From positions 1 to 13,139 of the forward strand of contig JAGHBG010000087.1 in assembly GCA_021161105.1 (NCBI GenBank): a DNA stretch of 13,139 nt, given 5' to 3'. The position numbers were made by a program, and so were the translations under genes. This document shows positions 6,578 to 13,139 of the stretch, piece after piece (the stretch's first letter is position 1; every line of letters begins with the position of its first letter). This stretch comes from Thermotogaceae bacterium. GTDB taxonomy: Bacteria; Thermotogota; Thermotogae; Thermotogales; Thermotogaceae. The notes beneath the pieces were generated by a model, which had not been told where the DNA came from, ran no database searches, and worked only from the letters and a program-made list of their open reading frames with translations.

Positions 6578-6666
6578 GGAGGCGTAGCCTAATTGGCTAA
6601 GGCGTCGGCCTTGAAAGCCGATGGGGCGCAAGCCCCGTGTGGGTTCGAGTCCCACCGCCTCCGCCA
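6578..6666 (+). tRNA. tRNA-Ser (anticodon UGA)
   Basis: This is an 89-base cloverleaf. The acceptor arms GGAGGCG (6578-6584) and CGCCTCC (6656-6662) pair perfectly, with G discriminator and encoded CCA (6664-6666). The anticodon stem TCGGC/GCCGA encloses loop CTTGAAA with anticodon TGA at 6612-6614. A long variable arm, GGGGC-GCAA-GCCCC, marks it as a class II tRNA, which with the UGA anticodon means serine (UCN codons). GGTTCGAGTCC forms the T loop. The gene has its own promoter and a terminator directly behind. Confidence 0.98.
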
Positions 6667-6667
6667 G

Positions 6668-6690
6668 ATCCCCCGGAAGGGGGATTTTTT
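6668..6690 (+). terminator. Intrinsic terminator of tRNA-Ser
   Basis: ATCCCCC (6668-6674) and GGGGGAT (6679-6685) pair around a GGAA tetraloop and are followed by a T-run, one base after the CCA end. Confidence 0.95.
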
Positions 6691-6742
6691 ATTTTGCGGT
6701 AAAATAGAATGTGCAAAAATTTCTTTGAAGGAGATGATGAAG

Positions 6743-7501
6743 ATGGTTAAAAAGATTGTAATTGTTTTGGATGTTTTTTTATCAATACTTTCATTTTCCT
6801 CTTATGTGACGATAGTTACAAGCAACTCTTTTAACCTGTCGCTCAGCAGCTGGCATCTGGCTTTCTCCGTTAATCAAGATCAGTATCTTTTAGGTTTGAA
6901 TCTGATTGATTACAACAAAGAACTCATAACCACTGTAGAGAGACAGGTATTCACCAAAACCATTAAAATGAAGATGAAAACAGGAGATGAAAATGCGATT
7001 TTCAATGTATTTTTCTGGCAGAGTCCAGCGTTGACGGTTGTTTATAAGAAAACGAGTATTTTCCCATATAAATCAGAAACTTATATGTACTTTGTTGCAT
7101 CAAAAAATCCCGTTTTTATTGAAGAAAGCTATCAATATGCAAAGTTTCTTGGTTTTTCCATACTTTCTGCATCACTATCAATGAATGATTCAGGTTTTTC
7201 TTATGGCATGTATGGATACAGAGATATATATCTTGGATATTTCAAAACAGCTTCTGGTTATATAGCGGGATTGGGCGATATGAACGGAGAATATTCAGGA
7301 ATGCTTGGAGCCGGTTTTGGAAAAGGGATTTCTTTTGGGTTTGGATACTTTATAAATAAGTCAAAATCTCTGGGTTTTGCAGGTCTTTCTTTTGATGAAG
7401 GAGGTATTTATCCGCAGGTATTTGTAAAATGGAACTTCAAAATGGCTGAACTTTCCCTTCTCTACCAGAATGGGAGGTTTTTACTCTCTGTCCATGAATG
7501 A
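6743..7501 (+). CDS. Exported, beta-strand-rich protein of unknown function (possible toga/outer-membrane protein)
   Basis: I do not recognise the family of this 252-aa protein. It begins MVKK followed by a hydrophobic stretch to about residue 25, a probable signal peptide or anchor. The rest has no cysteine, is rich in Gly, Ser, Phe and Tyr, and alternates polar and hydrophobic or aromatic residues in short runs with turns (for example GYRDIYLGYF, GAGFGKGISFGFGYF). That pattern suits amphipathic beta strands of an outer-envelope protein, perhaps a small barrel or a toga-associated protein; this is inference. ATG 6743 is chosen because AAGGAG (6728-6733) lies nine bases upstream. ATGs at 6734 and 6737 are too close, and extension further upstream would run into the tRNA. 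Its last eight bases overlap hemW, suggesting coupled translation. Confidence 0.65.
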   Translation: MVKKIVIVLDVFLSILSFSSYVTIVTSNSFNLSLSSWHLAFSVNQDQYLLGLNLIDYNKELITTVERQVFTKTIKMKMKTGDENAIFNVFFWQSPALTVVYKKTSIFPYKSETYMYFVASKNPVFIEESYQYAKFLGFSILSASLSMNDSGFSYGMYGYRDIYLGYFKTASGYIAGLGDMNGEYSGMLGAGFGKGISFGFGYFINKSKSLGFAGLSFDEGGIYPQVFVKWNFKMAELSLLYQNGRFLLSVHE

Positions 7502-8609
7502 TCTTTATGTTTACATCCACATTCCATTTTGTGAGAAAAAATGTATATATTGTGATTTTCTTTCGGTAGCTGTGAAGTCGCTGGAAGAGGAATATTTTCA
7601 ATCTTTAATAAAAGATATAGAAAGCAGCGAGATTCTAAAAAATTCTGCTGTGAAGACGGTTTATTTTGGTGGAGGAACTCCATCGTATGTGGATGAAAGG
7701 TATATAGATATTGTGCTAAACACTGTGGCTAAAACTTCAAGAGTCTTTGACCCAGAAGAAATCACGATAGAGCTCAACCCGGAATCAACTGACGGGCGCA
7801 AGATCAAATTCTATCGATTTATTGGTGTAAACAGGGCAAGTCTTGGCGTTCAGGCTATGGACGATGAGGTTTTAGAAGCTTCAGGAAGAATACACGATGC
7901 TGCTCAGGCAGAGAAAGCGGCTTTTCTTTTAAGGGAGGTTTTTGATAATTTAAATCTTGACTTCATAATAGGGCTTCCGGGAAGTTCTATGGAAGCTGTA
8001 GAGCAGAATTTAAAACTTATCGAAAAGGTAAAACCTGATCATGTTTCTGTATATATGCTTGAAATTCATGAAGAAACACCTCTTTTTTCTCTTCTGAAAA
8101 AAGGCAGGATTCATCTTCCTTCAGATGATGATATGGCAAGCATGTTTGATGAGATGATGGAGGGATTGACAGAGTCTGGTTTTGAAAGGTATGAAATTTC
8201 AAATTTTGCAAAGGATGGAAAAAGGTCTCTTCATAACCTTTCATACTGGCTGAACAAAAACTACATCGGTTTTGGAGCATCAGCGGGAGGTCATGTAGGA
8301 AACTATCGGTATGTAAAGACCATGAGTGTACAGCAATATATAGATAACCCGTTTTCTTTATCTTATGAGAGGCACAATACAGATTGTGAGGAGTTTAAAG
8401 AAACACTTTTTATGGGGCTCAGGCTGGTTGACGGCATTTCGATAGAAAGCCTTAAAAAGCGTTTTCCGGAGCTTTTGAAAGACTTTTTGGTGTATGTATC
8501 AGAAGACAGCCTCTTTTCAATAAAAGATGATAGAATTAAATTATCAAAAGCAGGATTGGATTTATCAAAATTAGCATTTGAGAAGATTGTGAGGTGGAAT
8601 TGTGAGTGA
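7494..8609 (+). CDS. hemW: HemW, radical SAM heme-chaperone family (formerly called HemN-like)
   Basis: This 371-aa radical SAM protein has CEKKCIYCDF (Cys 13, 17, 20) for the [4Fe-4S] cluster, then YFGGGTPSY, LGVQAMDD, DFIIGLPG and a C-terminal HemN_C-type region. After the third Cys it has D-F where true oxygen-independent coproporphyrinogen dehydrogenases carry a fourth cysteine, which places it with HemW, a heme-binding chaperone family, not the biosynthetic enzyme. Many anaerobes without heme synthesis keep this gene, so its role here is uncertain. ATG 7494 gives the usual M-N-D-L-Y-V-Y-I-H-I-P-F-C start and overlaps the previous gene by eight bases (ATGAATGA). The nearest good ribosome site, GGGAGGT at 7473-7478, is about 16 bases away, so re-initiation is likely. 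An in-frame ATG at 7470 would overlap that site and is less likely. Confidence 0.92.
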   Translation: MNDLYVYIHIPFCEKKCIYCDFLSVAVKSLEEEYFQSLIKDIESSEILKNSAVKTVYFGGGTPSYVDERYIDIVLNTVAKTSRVFDPEEITIELNPESTDGRKIKFYRFIGVNRASLGVQAMDDEVLEASGRIHDAAQAEKAAFLLREVFDNLNLDFIIGLPGSSMEAVEQNLKLIEKVKPDHVSVYMLEIHEETPLFSLLKKGRIHLPSDDDMASMFDEMMEGLTESGFERYEISNFAKDGKRSLHNLSYWLNKNYIGFGASAGGHVGNYRYVKTMSVQQYIDNPFSLSYERHNTDCEEFKETLFMGLRLVDGISIESLKKRFPELLKDFLVYVSEDSLFSIKDDRIKLSKAGLDLSKLAFEKIVRWNCE

Positions 8610-8940
8610 TTTTCATTTTCATGCACATATGGATGGTGGGGAGCATGATCACGAGCATGAGCTTGTTGAGGTAGAAATTTTTTCGATACTTGATGATGAA
8701 GGGAAAGAGGAATTTTTTAAAGAAGTGGGAACGGTTGAATACGGTGGAAAAACTTACAAGGTCTGGCAGGAAGTGCTTTTGGATGAAAAGCAGGAGCTCA
8801 TTGTAAATGAAGGTGATATCCACATTTTTGAGGAGATAGAAGAAGATGGAGAAACTTACCTTGACAAGGTTTTAGACTACGATTTGGCAAAGAAGATTTT
8901 TGACATCTGGGAAAAGATGTTAGAGGAGGAAAAAGAATAA
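8602..8940 (+). CDS. DUF1292-like small acidic protein with His-rich N-terminus
   Basis: This 112-aa, very acidic protein begins with a histidine-rich stretch (seven His in residues 5-19: HFHAHM then HDHEHE). A compact domain follows: EIFSILDDEGKEEFF, VGTVEYGGKTYKVW, ELIVNEGDIHIFE. The pattern, a short beta-rich domain with D-E-x-G-x-E then G-T-x-x-Y-x-G-K-x-Y, fits the DUF1292 (YrzB) family of unknown function, common in Firmicutes and Thermotogota. The His-rich tail could bind metal; this is inference. It starts at GTG 8602 with GAGGTG (8591-8596) five bases upstream and overlaps hemW by eight bases (GTGAGTGA). It is the last gene of its unit, followed by a terminator. Confidence 0.75.
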   Translation: MSDFHFHAHMDGGEHDHEHELVEVEIFSILDDEGKEEFFKEVGTVEYGGKTYKVWQEVLLDEKQELIVNEGDIHIFEEIEEDGETYLDKVLDYDLAKKIFDIWEKMLEEEKE

Positions 8941-8998
8941 TCCTCTTGAAATAATTCTTCATCGGAAGTACTTATCGCAAACGGAAATGATTAATTCA

Positions 8999-9037
8999 GA
9001 AAGCTCAGCAGAAACAGCCGGGCTTTTATTTTTTTTT
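8999..9037 (+). terminator. Intrinsic terminator after the hemW unit
   Basis: AAAGCTC (9000-9006) pairs with GGGCTTT (9020-9026) with one G-U, followed by a long T-run (TTTTATTTTTTTTT). It separates the hemW unit from the fab operon. The bases 8941-8998 hold nothing I can name. Confidence 0.8.
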
Positions 9038-9099
9038 AAATATAGCCAGCACCCACCATGTTACATCCATTTAATAATATTAGCTATATATTTATTTTG

Positions 9100-9125
9100 A
9101 ATTTGACTAACTACAAGTACAAATT
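9100..9125. repeat. Inverted repeat over the fab promoter, candidate operator
   Basis: AATTTG (9100-9105) and CAAATT (9120-9125) are perfect arms with 14 bases between. With one bulged A the pairing extends inward to AATTTGACT and AGTACAAATT. It covers the -35 box and the spacer, a usual position for a repressor. The consensus FapR site (TTAGTA...) is not present. Confidence 0.45.
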
Positions 9126-9132
9126 TTATAAT
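9103..9132 (+). promoter_or_regulatory. Promoter of the fab operon
   Basis: TTGACT (9103-9108) and TATAAT (9127-9132) are separated by 18 bases, with very AT-rich DNA upstream (9040-9100). Transcription would start near 9139, right at the ribosome site, giving a very short leader. Confidence 0.8.
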
Positions 9133-9140
9133 TCAAGCCC

Positions 9141-9151
9141 AAGGAGGTGAT
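9141..9151 (+). promoter_or_regulatory. Near-perfect Shine-Dalgarno sequence deciding the fabF start
   Basis: AAGGAGGTGAT is complementary to the usual 16S rRNA 3' end along all 11 bases. It points to TTG 9156. An in-frame GTG at 9147 lies inside the Shine-Dalgarno sequence itself and is excluded. Confidence 0.9.
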
Positions 9152-9155
9152 ATTT

Positions 9156-10397
9156 TTGGGTAGAAGAGTGGTAATCACAGGTATGGGGGTAGTTTCGCCT
9201 ATCGGGATCGGAAAAAAGGAGTTTGCGGAGGCTTTAAAGAGGACAAAAATAGGGGTTGATAAAATAACTTCTTTTGATCCTTCTTCTCTCCCCGTCCAGA
9301 TTGCTGCAGAAGTGAGGAACTTCAAAGCTGAGGATTATATAGATAAAAAACTTGCAAGAAGGCTTGATAGGTACGCTCAATTTGCGCTTGTTGCCGCAAA
9401 AGAAGCCATAGAGCAATCAGGAATAAACTTTGAAAAGTATGGGGAGAGGACAGCTGTTTTGATAAGCTCTGGTATGGGAGGATACCTGACATTAAAGGAG
9501 GAAGATACCGTTCTTGAAACCAGAGGGCCTTCAAGGGTCAGTCCTTTTATGGTGCCGAAGATTCTTATAAACATAGCTCCTGGTATTGTAGCTATGGAGT
9601 ATGGACTGAAAGGTGCTAATTTTGCACCAGTTAGCGCCTGTGCCTCATCTCTTCACTCAATGGCTCTTGGAGCCTTGCTGATAAAGCATGGTTATGCTGA
9701 TGTTGCTATCGTTGGAGGGGCGGAGGCGACAATTGCTCACCTTCCAATAGCAGGTTTTGCATCGATGAGGGCTCTTTCGACAAGAAACGATGAGCCAAAG
9801 AAAGCCTCAAGACCTTTTGATAAGGCAAGAGATGGGTTTGTCATGGGAGAAGGTGGAGCTGTTCTTGTGATAGAAGCCGAAGAGGTGGCAAAGGAAAGAG
9901 GAGCGAATATAATAGCAGAGGTCAAAGGTTTTGGTATGAACGATGATGCCTACCACTTCAGCGCTCCTCACCCGGAAGGTGAAGGAGCAGCTGCATGTAT
10001 GAAACAGGCTCTTGACATGTCAGGGCTTTCTCCTGAGGATATCGACCTTGTGTCAGCCCATGCGACATCAACGCCGGTGGGTGATGCAGCAGAGCTTAAG
10101 GCAATAAAGAAGCTGCTTGGAAGAAGAGCGAAGGAAATAAAGGTAGTTGCCTCAAAAACACTTCTCGGGCATCTTCTGGGTGCGGCGGGTGCGACAGAAC
10201 TCGTTGCGGCCATTTTGATGATGCAGGAAGGATTTGTGCATGGAATGCCAAATCTTGACAATCCCGATGACGAGATGGAAGATGTTGGCCATCCTGGAAA
10301 AGAAGCGGAAAAATGGAATATAAGAAACTTAATTAAAAACGCCTTTGGGTTTGGTGGTCATAACGCTTCTTTAGTCGTTGGGAGGTATGAGGGATGA
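9156..10397 (+). CDS. fabF: Beta-ketoacyl-ACP synthase II
   Basis: This condensing enzyme (413 aa) extends acyl-ACP by two carbons from malonyl-ACP in the cytoplasmic type II fatty acid cycle. Seen: N-terminal RRVVITGMGVVSPIG, nucleophile C162 in SACASS, catalytic H302 in SAHATSTPVGD and H339 in TLLGHLLGAAGA, and the C-terminal NAFGFGGHNAS. The usual G in the HGTST motif is A here (HATST), and the Cys context SACASS differs from the common TACATG; both are odd but leave the catalytic Cys-His-His intact. It starts at TTG 9156, set by the strong upstream ribosome site. It is first gene of the fab operon, and its stop overlaps the fabZ ATG (ATGA). Confidence 0.97.
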   Translation: MGRRVVITGMGVVSPIGIGKKEFAEALKRTKIGVDKITSFDPSSLPVQIAAEVRNFKAEDYIDKKLARRLDRYAQFALVAAKEAIEQSGINFEKYGERTAVLISSGMGGYLTLKEEDTVLETRGPSRVSPFMVPKILINIAPGIVAMEYGLKGANFAPVSACASSLHSMALGALLIKHGYADVAIVGGAEATIAHLPIAGFASMRALSTRNDEPKKASRPFDKARDGFVMGEGGAVLVIEAEEVAKERGANIIAEVKGFGMNDDAYHFSAPHPEGEGAAACMKQALDMSGLSPEDIDLVSAHATSTPVGDAAELKAIKKLLGRRAKEIKVVASKTLLGHLLGAAGATELVAAILMMQEGFVHGMPNLDNPDDEMEDVGHPGKEAEKWNIRNLIKNAFGFGGHNASLVVGRYEG

Positions 10398-10807
10398 ACA
10401 TAGATGAGATAATGAAAATTCTTCCCCACAGGTATCCTTTTCTTCTTGTAGATGGGGTTGAAGAGGTGGGAGAAGATTACATAGTTGCGTACAAAAATAT
10501 CTCAATATCCGATCCCATTTTCCAGGGTCATTTTCCGAACTACCCCATATATCCAGGAGTGTTAATAATTGAAGGGCTGGCGCAGACCGCCGGCCTCCTA
10601 CTTTTGAAAGACGCAAAAGATTCTATTCCACTATTTCTTGGAATTGACAACGCAAGGTTTAAAAAAGAAGTTAGACCAGGTGACAGACTTGTGTATGAGG
10701 TAAAGATAACTCAGAGCAGAGGAACAGTGGTAAAGGTGGATAGTATAGCGAAAGTTGAAGGAAAAGTGGCGGCAAAGGCAGAGCTGCTTCTGGGGGTGAA
10801 AAAGTGA
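10394..10807 (+). CDS. fabZ: 3-hydroxyacyl-ACP dehydratase
   Basis: This 137-aa hot-dog fold enzyme removes water from 3-hydroxyacyl-ACP. Seen: PHRYPFLLVDGV (11-22), catalytic H46 in FQGHFPNYPIYPGV and E60 in IIEGLAQTAG, and the FLGIDNARFKKEVRPGD strand. Length is usual for FabZ, whereas FabA would be longer and have isomerase context. It starts at ATG 10394, eight bases after GGAGG (10381-10385), and overlaps fabF by four bases and fabK by four (GTGA). Confidence 0.97.
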   Translation: MNIDEIMKILPHRYPFLLVDGVEEVGEDYIVAYKNISISDPIFQGHFPNYPIYPGVLIIEGLAQTAGLLLLKDAKDSIPLFLGIDNARFKKEVRPGDRLVYEVKITQSRGTVVKVDSIAKVEGKVAAKAELLLGVKK

Positions 10808-11757
10808 GAACAAGAGTTACCGAGCTTTTGAATATAGAGTATCCGATAATAATGGGTGGAATGGCATGGGCAGGAACGGCAAAACTGGCAGCTGCTGTCT
10901 CAGAAGCCGGGGCGCTTGGTGTCATAGGTTCTGGTTCCATGACACCTGATATATTGAGGGAAGAGCTTCGAAAAGCAAAAAAGCTCACATCAAAACCCAT
11001 AGGAGTTAACATTCTTCTTCTTAACCCTTATGTTGATGATCTTGTAAAGGTAGCTATTGAAGAGAAAGTTTCTGCCATAACATTCGGTGCTGGGAATCCT
11101 GCAAAATATATCCCAGAGCTTAAAGAACATGGAATAAAGGTGATTCCGGTGGTGGCGGCAGATTCTCTGGCAAAGCTTGTAGAGAGGGCAGGAGCCGATG
11201 CTGTTATAGCAGAAGGGATGGAAAGTGGAGGGCATATCGGAGAGGTAACAACAATTGTTCTTGTCAACAAAGTGGCAAGGAGTGTAAAGATACCCGTCAT
11301 TGCAGCTGGTGGGATAGCCGATGGAAGAGGTATGGCAGCTGCCTTTGCACTGGGAGCGGAGGGAGTTCAGATGGGAACAAGGTTCGTTGCAACAGAGGAA
11401 GCAGAAGTTCATGAAGAATACAAAAAAAGAATAGTTAAAGCTTCGATAAGAGACACGGTTGTAACTGGGGCAAAGCTTGGCCATCCAGCGAGGGTTATAA
11501 AAACTCCTTTTGCAAAGAAGATAGTTGAAATAGAAACGAAGGATTTTGAAGAGGCAGAAAATCTTCTTCTTGGAAGCTTGAGAAGAGCTGTCCTTGAAGG
11601 TGATGTAAAAAGTGGATCTTTCATGGCAGGCCAGAGTGCAGGGCTTGTTAATGATATTAAACCCGTGAAGGAAGTGATAGAAGATATAATGAAAGAATTT
11701 GAAGATACGCTTAATTCCATGTGCAGCAAAAAGGAAAGCTGGTTTGGAGGTGAATAA
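10804..11757 (+). CDS. fabK: FMN-dependent enoyl-ACP reductase II
   Basis: This 317-aa nitronate-monooxygenase-fold flavoenzyme reduces trans-2-enoyl-ACP in the last step of each elongation round. Seen: N-terminal TELLNIEYPIIMGGMAWAG, GSGSMTP, the FMN-binding VIPVVAAD and GMESGGHIGEVTT with H144 (the FabK active-site His), then IPVIAAGGIADGRG and GVQMGTRFVATEEA. Nitronate monooxygenases are close relatives, but the fab operon position and FabK-like motif decide. It starts at GTG 10804, overlapping the fabZ stop, with GGGGTGA about five bases upstream. FabK is triclosan-resistant in other bacteria. No FabI is seen here. Confidence 0.95.
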   Translation: MRTRVTELLNIEYPIIMGGMAWAGTAKLAAAVSEAGALGVIGSGSMTPDILREELRKAKKLTSKPIGVNILLLNPYVDDLVKVAIEEKVSAITFGAGNPAKYIPELKEHGIKVIPVVAADSLAKLVERAGADAVIAEGMESGGHIGEVTTIVLVNKVARSVKIPVIAAGGIADGRGMAAAFALGAEGVQMGTRFVATEEAEVHEEYKKRIVKASIRDTVVTGAKLGHPARVIKTPFAKKIVEIETKDFEEAENLLLGSLRRAVLEGDVKSGSFMAGQSAGLVNDIKPVKEVIEDIMKEFEDTLNSMCSKKESWFGGE

Positions 11758-11759
11758 TC

Positions 11760-12650
11760 GTGATTGCTTTTCTCTTTCCCGGGCAGGGATCACAATACCC
11801 CGGTATGGGAGAAGATTTTGCCAGATATGAGAGCGCGGAAAGATTTTATCAAATAGCAAGTGAAGTTTTAGGTTTTGATTTGTATGAAATAATGAACGGT
11901 GATGAGGAAACACTCACCCTTACAGAAAACGCTCAACCTGCAATATACCTTACAAGCTTTATAGCCTATGAAGAGTTGAAAAAAAGAGGAATCGATCCAG
12001 ATGTCATGGCAGGGCACTCCCTTGGCGAGTACACTGCTCTGGCGGCGGCTGGAGTTTATGATTTTGAAACGGGACTTTATCTTGTAAGAAAAAGGGGCGA
12101 GTACATATCGCAGGCGCTCCAGCCAGGAAAAGGTACCATGGCTGCGATTATAGGACTTGACCTGAGCAAGATAGAAGAGATTGTCAACTTCATTGATGGC
12201 GTTTACATCGCAAATTACAACGCACCTGTTCAGATCGTTACAAGTGGCCTTAAGGATGCGGTGTATGGGGCTATGGAAAAATGTAAAGAAGCCGGTGCGA
12301 AAAGAGTGGTGGAGCTAAAAGTTTCTGGTCCTTTTCATACTCCATATTTAAGATATGCAGAAGAGAAAATGGAAGAAGAAGTGCGGCAAATTAAATTCAG
12401 AGAGCCGTGCTGCCCGATAGTCATGAACGTAACGGCAAAGCCAACGACAGATCCAGAAGAGATTAAAAGAAACTTGATAGCCCAGATTACAGGCCCTGTA
12501 AAGTGGATGCAGACGATGGAGACCATGAAGGAGATGAAGGTAAGTGAAATGTATGAAGTGGGACCGAAGGATGTTCTCAAAGGACTTGGAAAGAGGAACA
12601 AGGTTAAGGTGAAACATTTCAGTGAAGAGGTGGTGGTGGAAAATGCTTAA
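11760..12650 (+). CDS. fabD: Malonyl-CoA:ACP transacylase
   Basis: This 296-aa enzyme moves malonyl from CoA to acyl carrier protein, feeding FabF. Seen: FPGQGSQYPGMG (6-17) with Q9 and Q12, nucleophile S87 in GHSLGEYTALAA, R112 in VRKRGEYI, and catalytic H193 in SGPFHTPYL. Length is usual. It starts at GTG 11760, two bases after the fabK TAA, with GGAGGTGA (11746-11753) six bases upstream. Its 3' end overlaps fabG by eight bases. Confidence 0.97.
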   Translation: MIAFLFPGQGSQYPGMGEDFARYESAERFYQIASEVLGFDLYEIMNGDEETLTLTENAQPAIYLTSFIAYEELKKRGIDPDVMAGHSLGEYTALAAAGVYDFETGLYLVRKRGEYISQALQPGKGTMAAIIGLDLSKIEEIVNFIDGVYIANYNAPVQIVTSGLKDAVYGAMEKCKEAGAKRVVELKVSGPFHTPYLRYAEEKMEEEVRQIKFREPCCPIVMNVTAKPTTDPEEIKRNLIAQITGPVKWMQTMETMKEMKVSEMYEVGPKDVLKGLGKRNKVKVKHFSEEVVVENA

Positions 12651-13139
12651 TGATAAGGTGGCTATCGTCACAGGGGCTTCAAGCGGCATAGGAAGGGCGA
12701 TAGCAAAAAGGATGATAGAAGAAGGAGCCATTGTCATTGGAATTGCAAGGAGTGAAGATAAGCTTCAGAGTGTTAAAGAATGGCTTGGGGAAAGCTTTCA
12801 CTACAAAGTAGCTGATGTTTCAGAGTACGAGAGAGCCCAGCAGGTGGTAAAAGAAGTTTACGAAGAATTTGACAGGATAGATATCCTTGTAAACAACGCA
12901 GGGATAGCGGAAGATACACTTCTCGTAAGGATGGACAAAGAAAAGTGGCAGAAAGTCATAGATGTGAATCTTGGAGGCGTGTTTAACTATACAAAAGCGG
13001 TTCTTTCATACATGATGAAGCAGAAAAGTGGAGTTATTATTAATATCTCTTCCGTTGTAGGACTTTATGGCAACGCTGGCCAGACCAATTATGCTGCTTC
13101 GAAAGCTGGAATAATTGGCTTTACAAAGTCCCTGGCAAA
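12643..13139 (+). CDS. fabG: 3-oxoacyl-ACP reductase, 3' end beyond window
   Basis: This short-chain dehydrogenase reduces 3-oxoacyl-ACP with NADPH. The window holds 165 codons plus two bases, and the frame is open at the edge. Seen: TGASSGIG (10-17) cofactor loop, NNAG (84-87), N109, S137 in ISSVVG and Y150/K154 in NYAASK, so the full Asn-Ser-Tyr-Lys active site is present. It starts at ATG 12643, nine bases after GAGGTGG (12627-12633), and overlaps fabD by eight bases (ATGCTTAA). The fab context supports FabG over other short-chain dehydrogenases. About 80 residues are missing to the right. Confidence 0.93.
   Translation, partial: MLNDKVAIVTGASSGIGRAIAKRMIEEGAIVIGIARSEDKLQSVKEWLGESFHYKVADVSEYERAQQVVKEVYEEFDRIDILVNNAGIAEDTLLVRMDKEKWQKVIDVNLGGVFNYTKAVLSYMMKQKSGVIINISSVVGLYGNAGQTNYAASKAGIIGFTKSLA

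Noticed and set aside
6593..6742. Upstream extension of the 252-aa exported protein gene into tRNA-Ser
   Set aside because: The open frame runs back through the tRNA and its terminator, which is non-coding. The ribosome site and signal-like sequence point to ATG 6743.
7494..8609. Oxygen-independent coproporphyrinogen III dehydrogenase (HemN)
   Set aside because: The fourth cysteine after CxxxCxxC that marks HemN is missing (D-F instead), which fits HemW.
10990..11913. 307-codon antisense open frame across fabK and fabD
   Set aside because: It lies opposite two well-supported genes, has Phe/Tyr/Cys-rich shadow composition and no homologous motif or ribosome site.

Overview
The window looks like chromosomal DNA from an anaerobic, probably thermophilic bacterium of the Thermotogota (Thermotoga/Kosmotoga relatives). 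This rests on family recognition, not on a search. The adenosylhomocysteinase is the short (about 400-residue) type and closely resembles the Thermotoga maritima enzyme as I remember it. Fatty acid synthesis uses the flavin enoyl reductase FabK. The DNA is moderately AT-rich, with strong GGAGGTGA ribosome sites, TTG/GTG starts and tightly overlapping genes. I see no insertion sequence, CRISPR array, prophage or defence system.

Layout, left to right. (1) A plus-strand unit, positions 6-2712: a GGEEF diguanylate cyclase with an intact inhibitory site, an S-adenosylhomocysteine hydrolase overlapping it by one base, and a small unrecognised membrane-anchored protein. (2) On the minus strand, 2753-3598, a membrane-anchored transglutaminase-like gene cut by one in-frame TAG. 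The frame runs on without shift for 111 conserved-looking codons, and the stop falls between the catalytic His and Asp. (3) Divergent from it, a stomatin-like SPFH membrane protein (3845-4753), with a palindrome where its -35 box should be and a bidirectional terminator behind it. (4) A minus-strand metallo-beta-lactamase/beta-CASP protein resembling RNase J (4810-6369). (5) A divergent intergenic region rich in short perfect inverted repeats, then tRNA-Ser(UGA) with its own promoter and terminator. (6) A plus-strand trio, 6743-8940: an exported, beta-rich protein, the radical-SAM protein HemW, and a His-rich DUF1292-like protein, joined by two 8-base overlaps. (7) The fatty acid synthesis operon fabF-fabZ-fabK-fabD-fabG from 9156 to the window end, with a good sigma-A-type promoter, an inverted repeat over the -35 region and a near-perfect Shine-Dalgarno sequence.

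The fab operon supplies malonyl transfer (FabD), condensation (FabF), keto reduction (FabG), dehydration (FabZ) and enoyl reduction (FabK), which is nearly a full elongation cycle. No acyl carrier protein or FabH gene is seen; either could lie beyond the right edge or elsewhere. Most of the window is ordinary housekeeping sequence. The most notable things are the single-stop transglutaminase gene, a perfect 10-bp-arm hairpin inside the small membrane-protein gene, and the palindromes at the SPFH, tRNA/MBL and fab promoters, which could be regulator sites.
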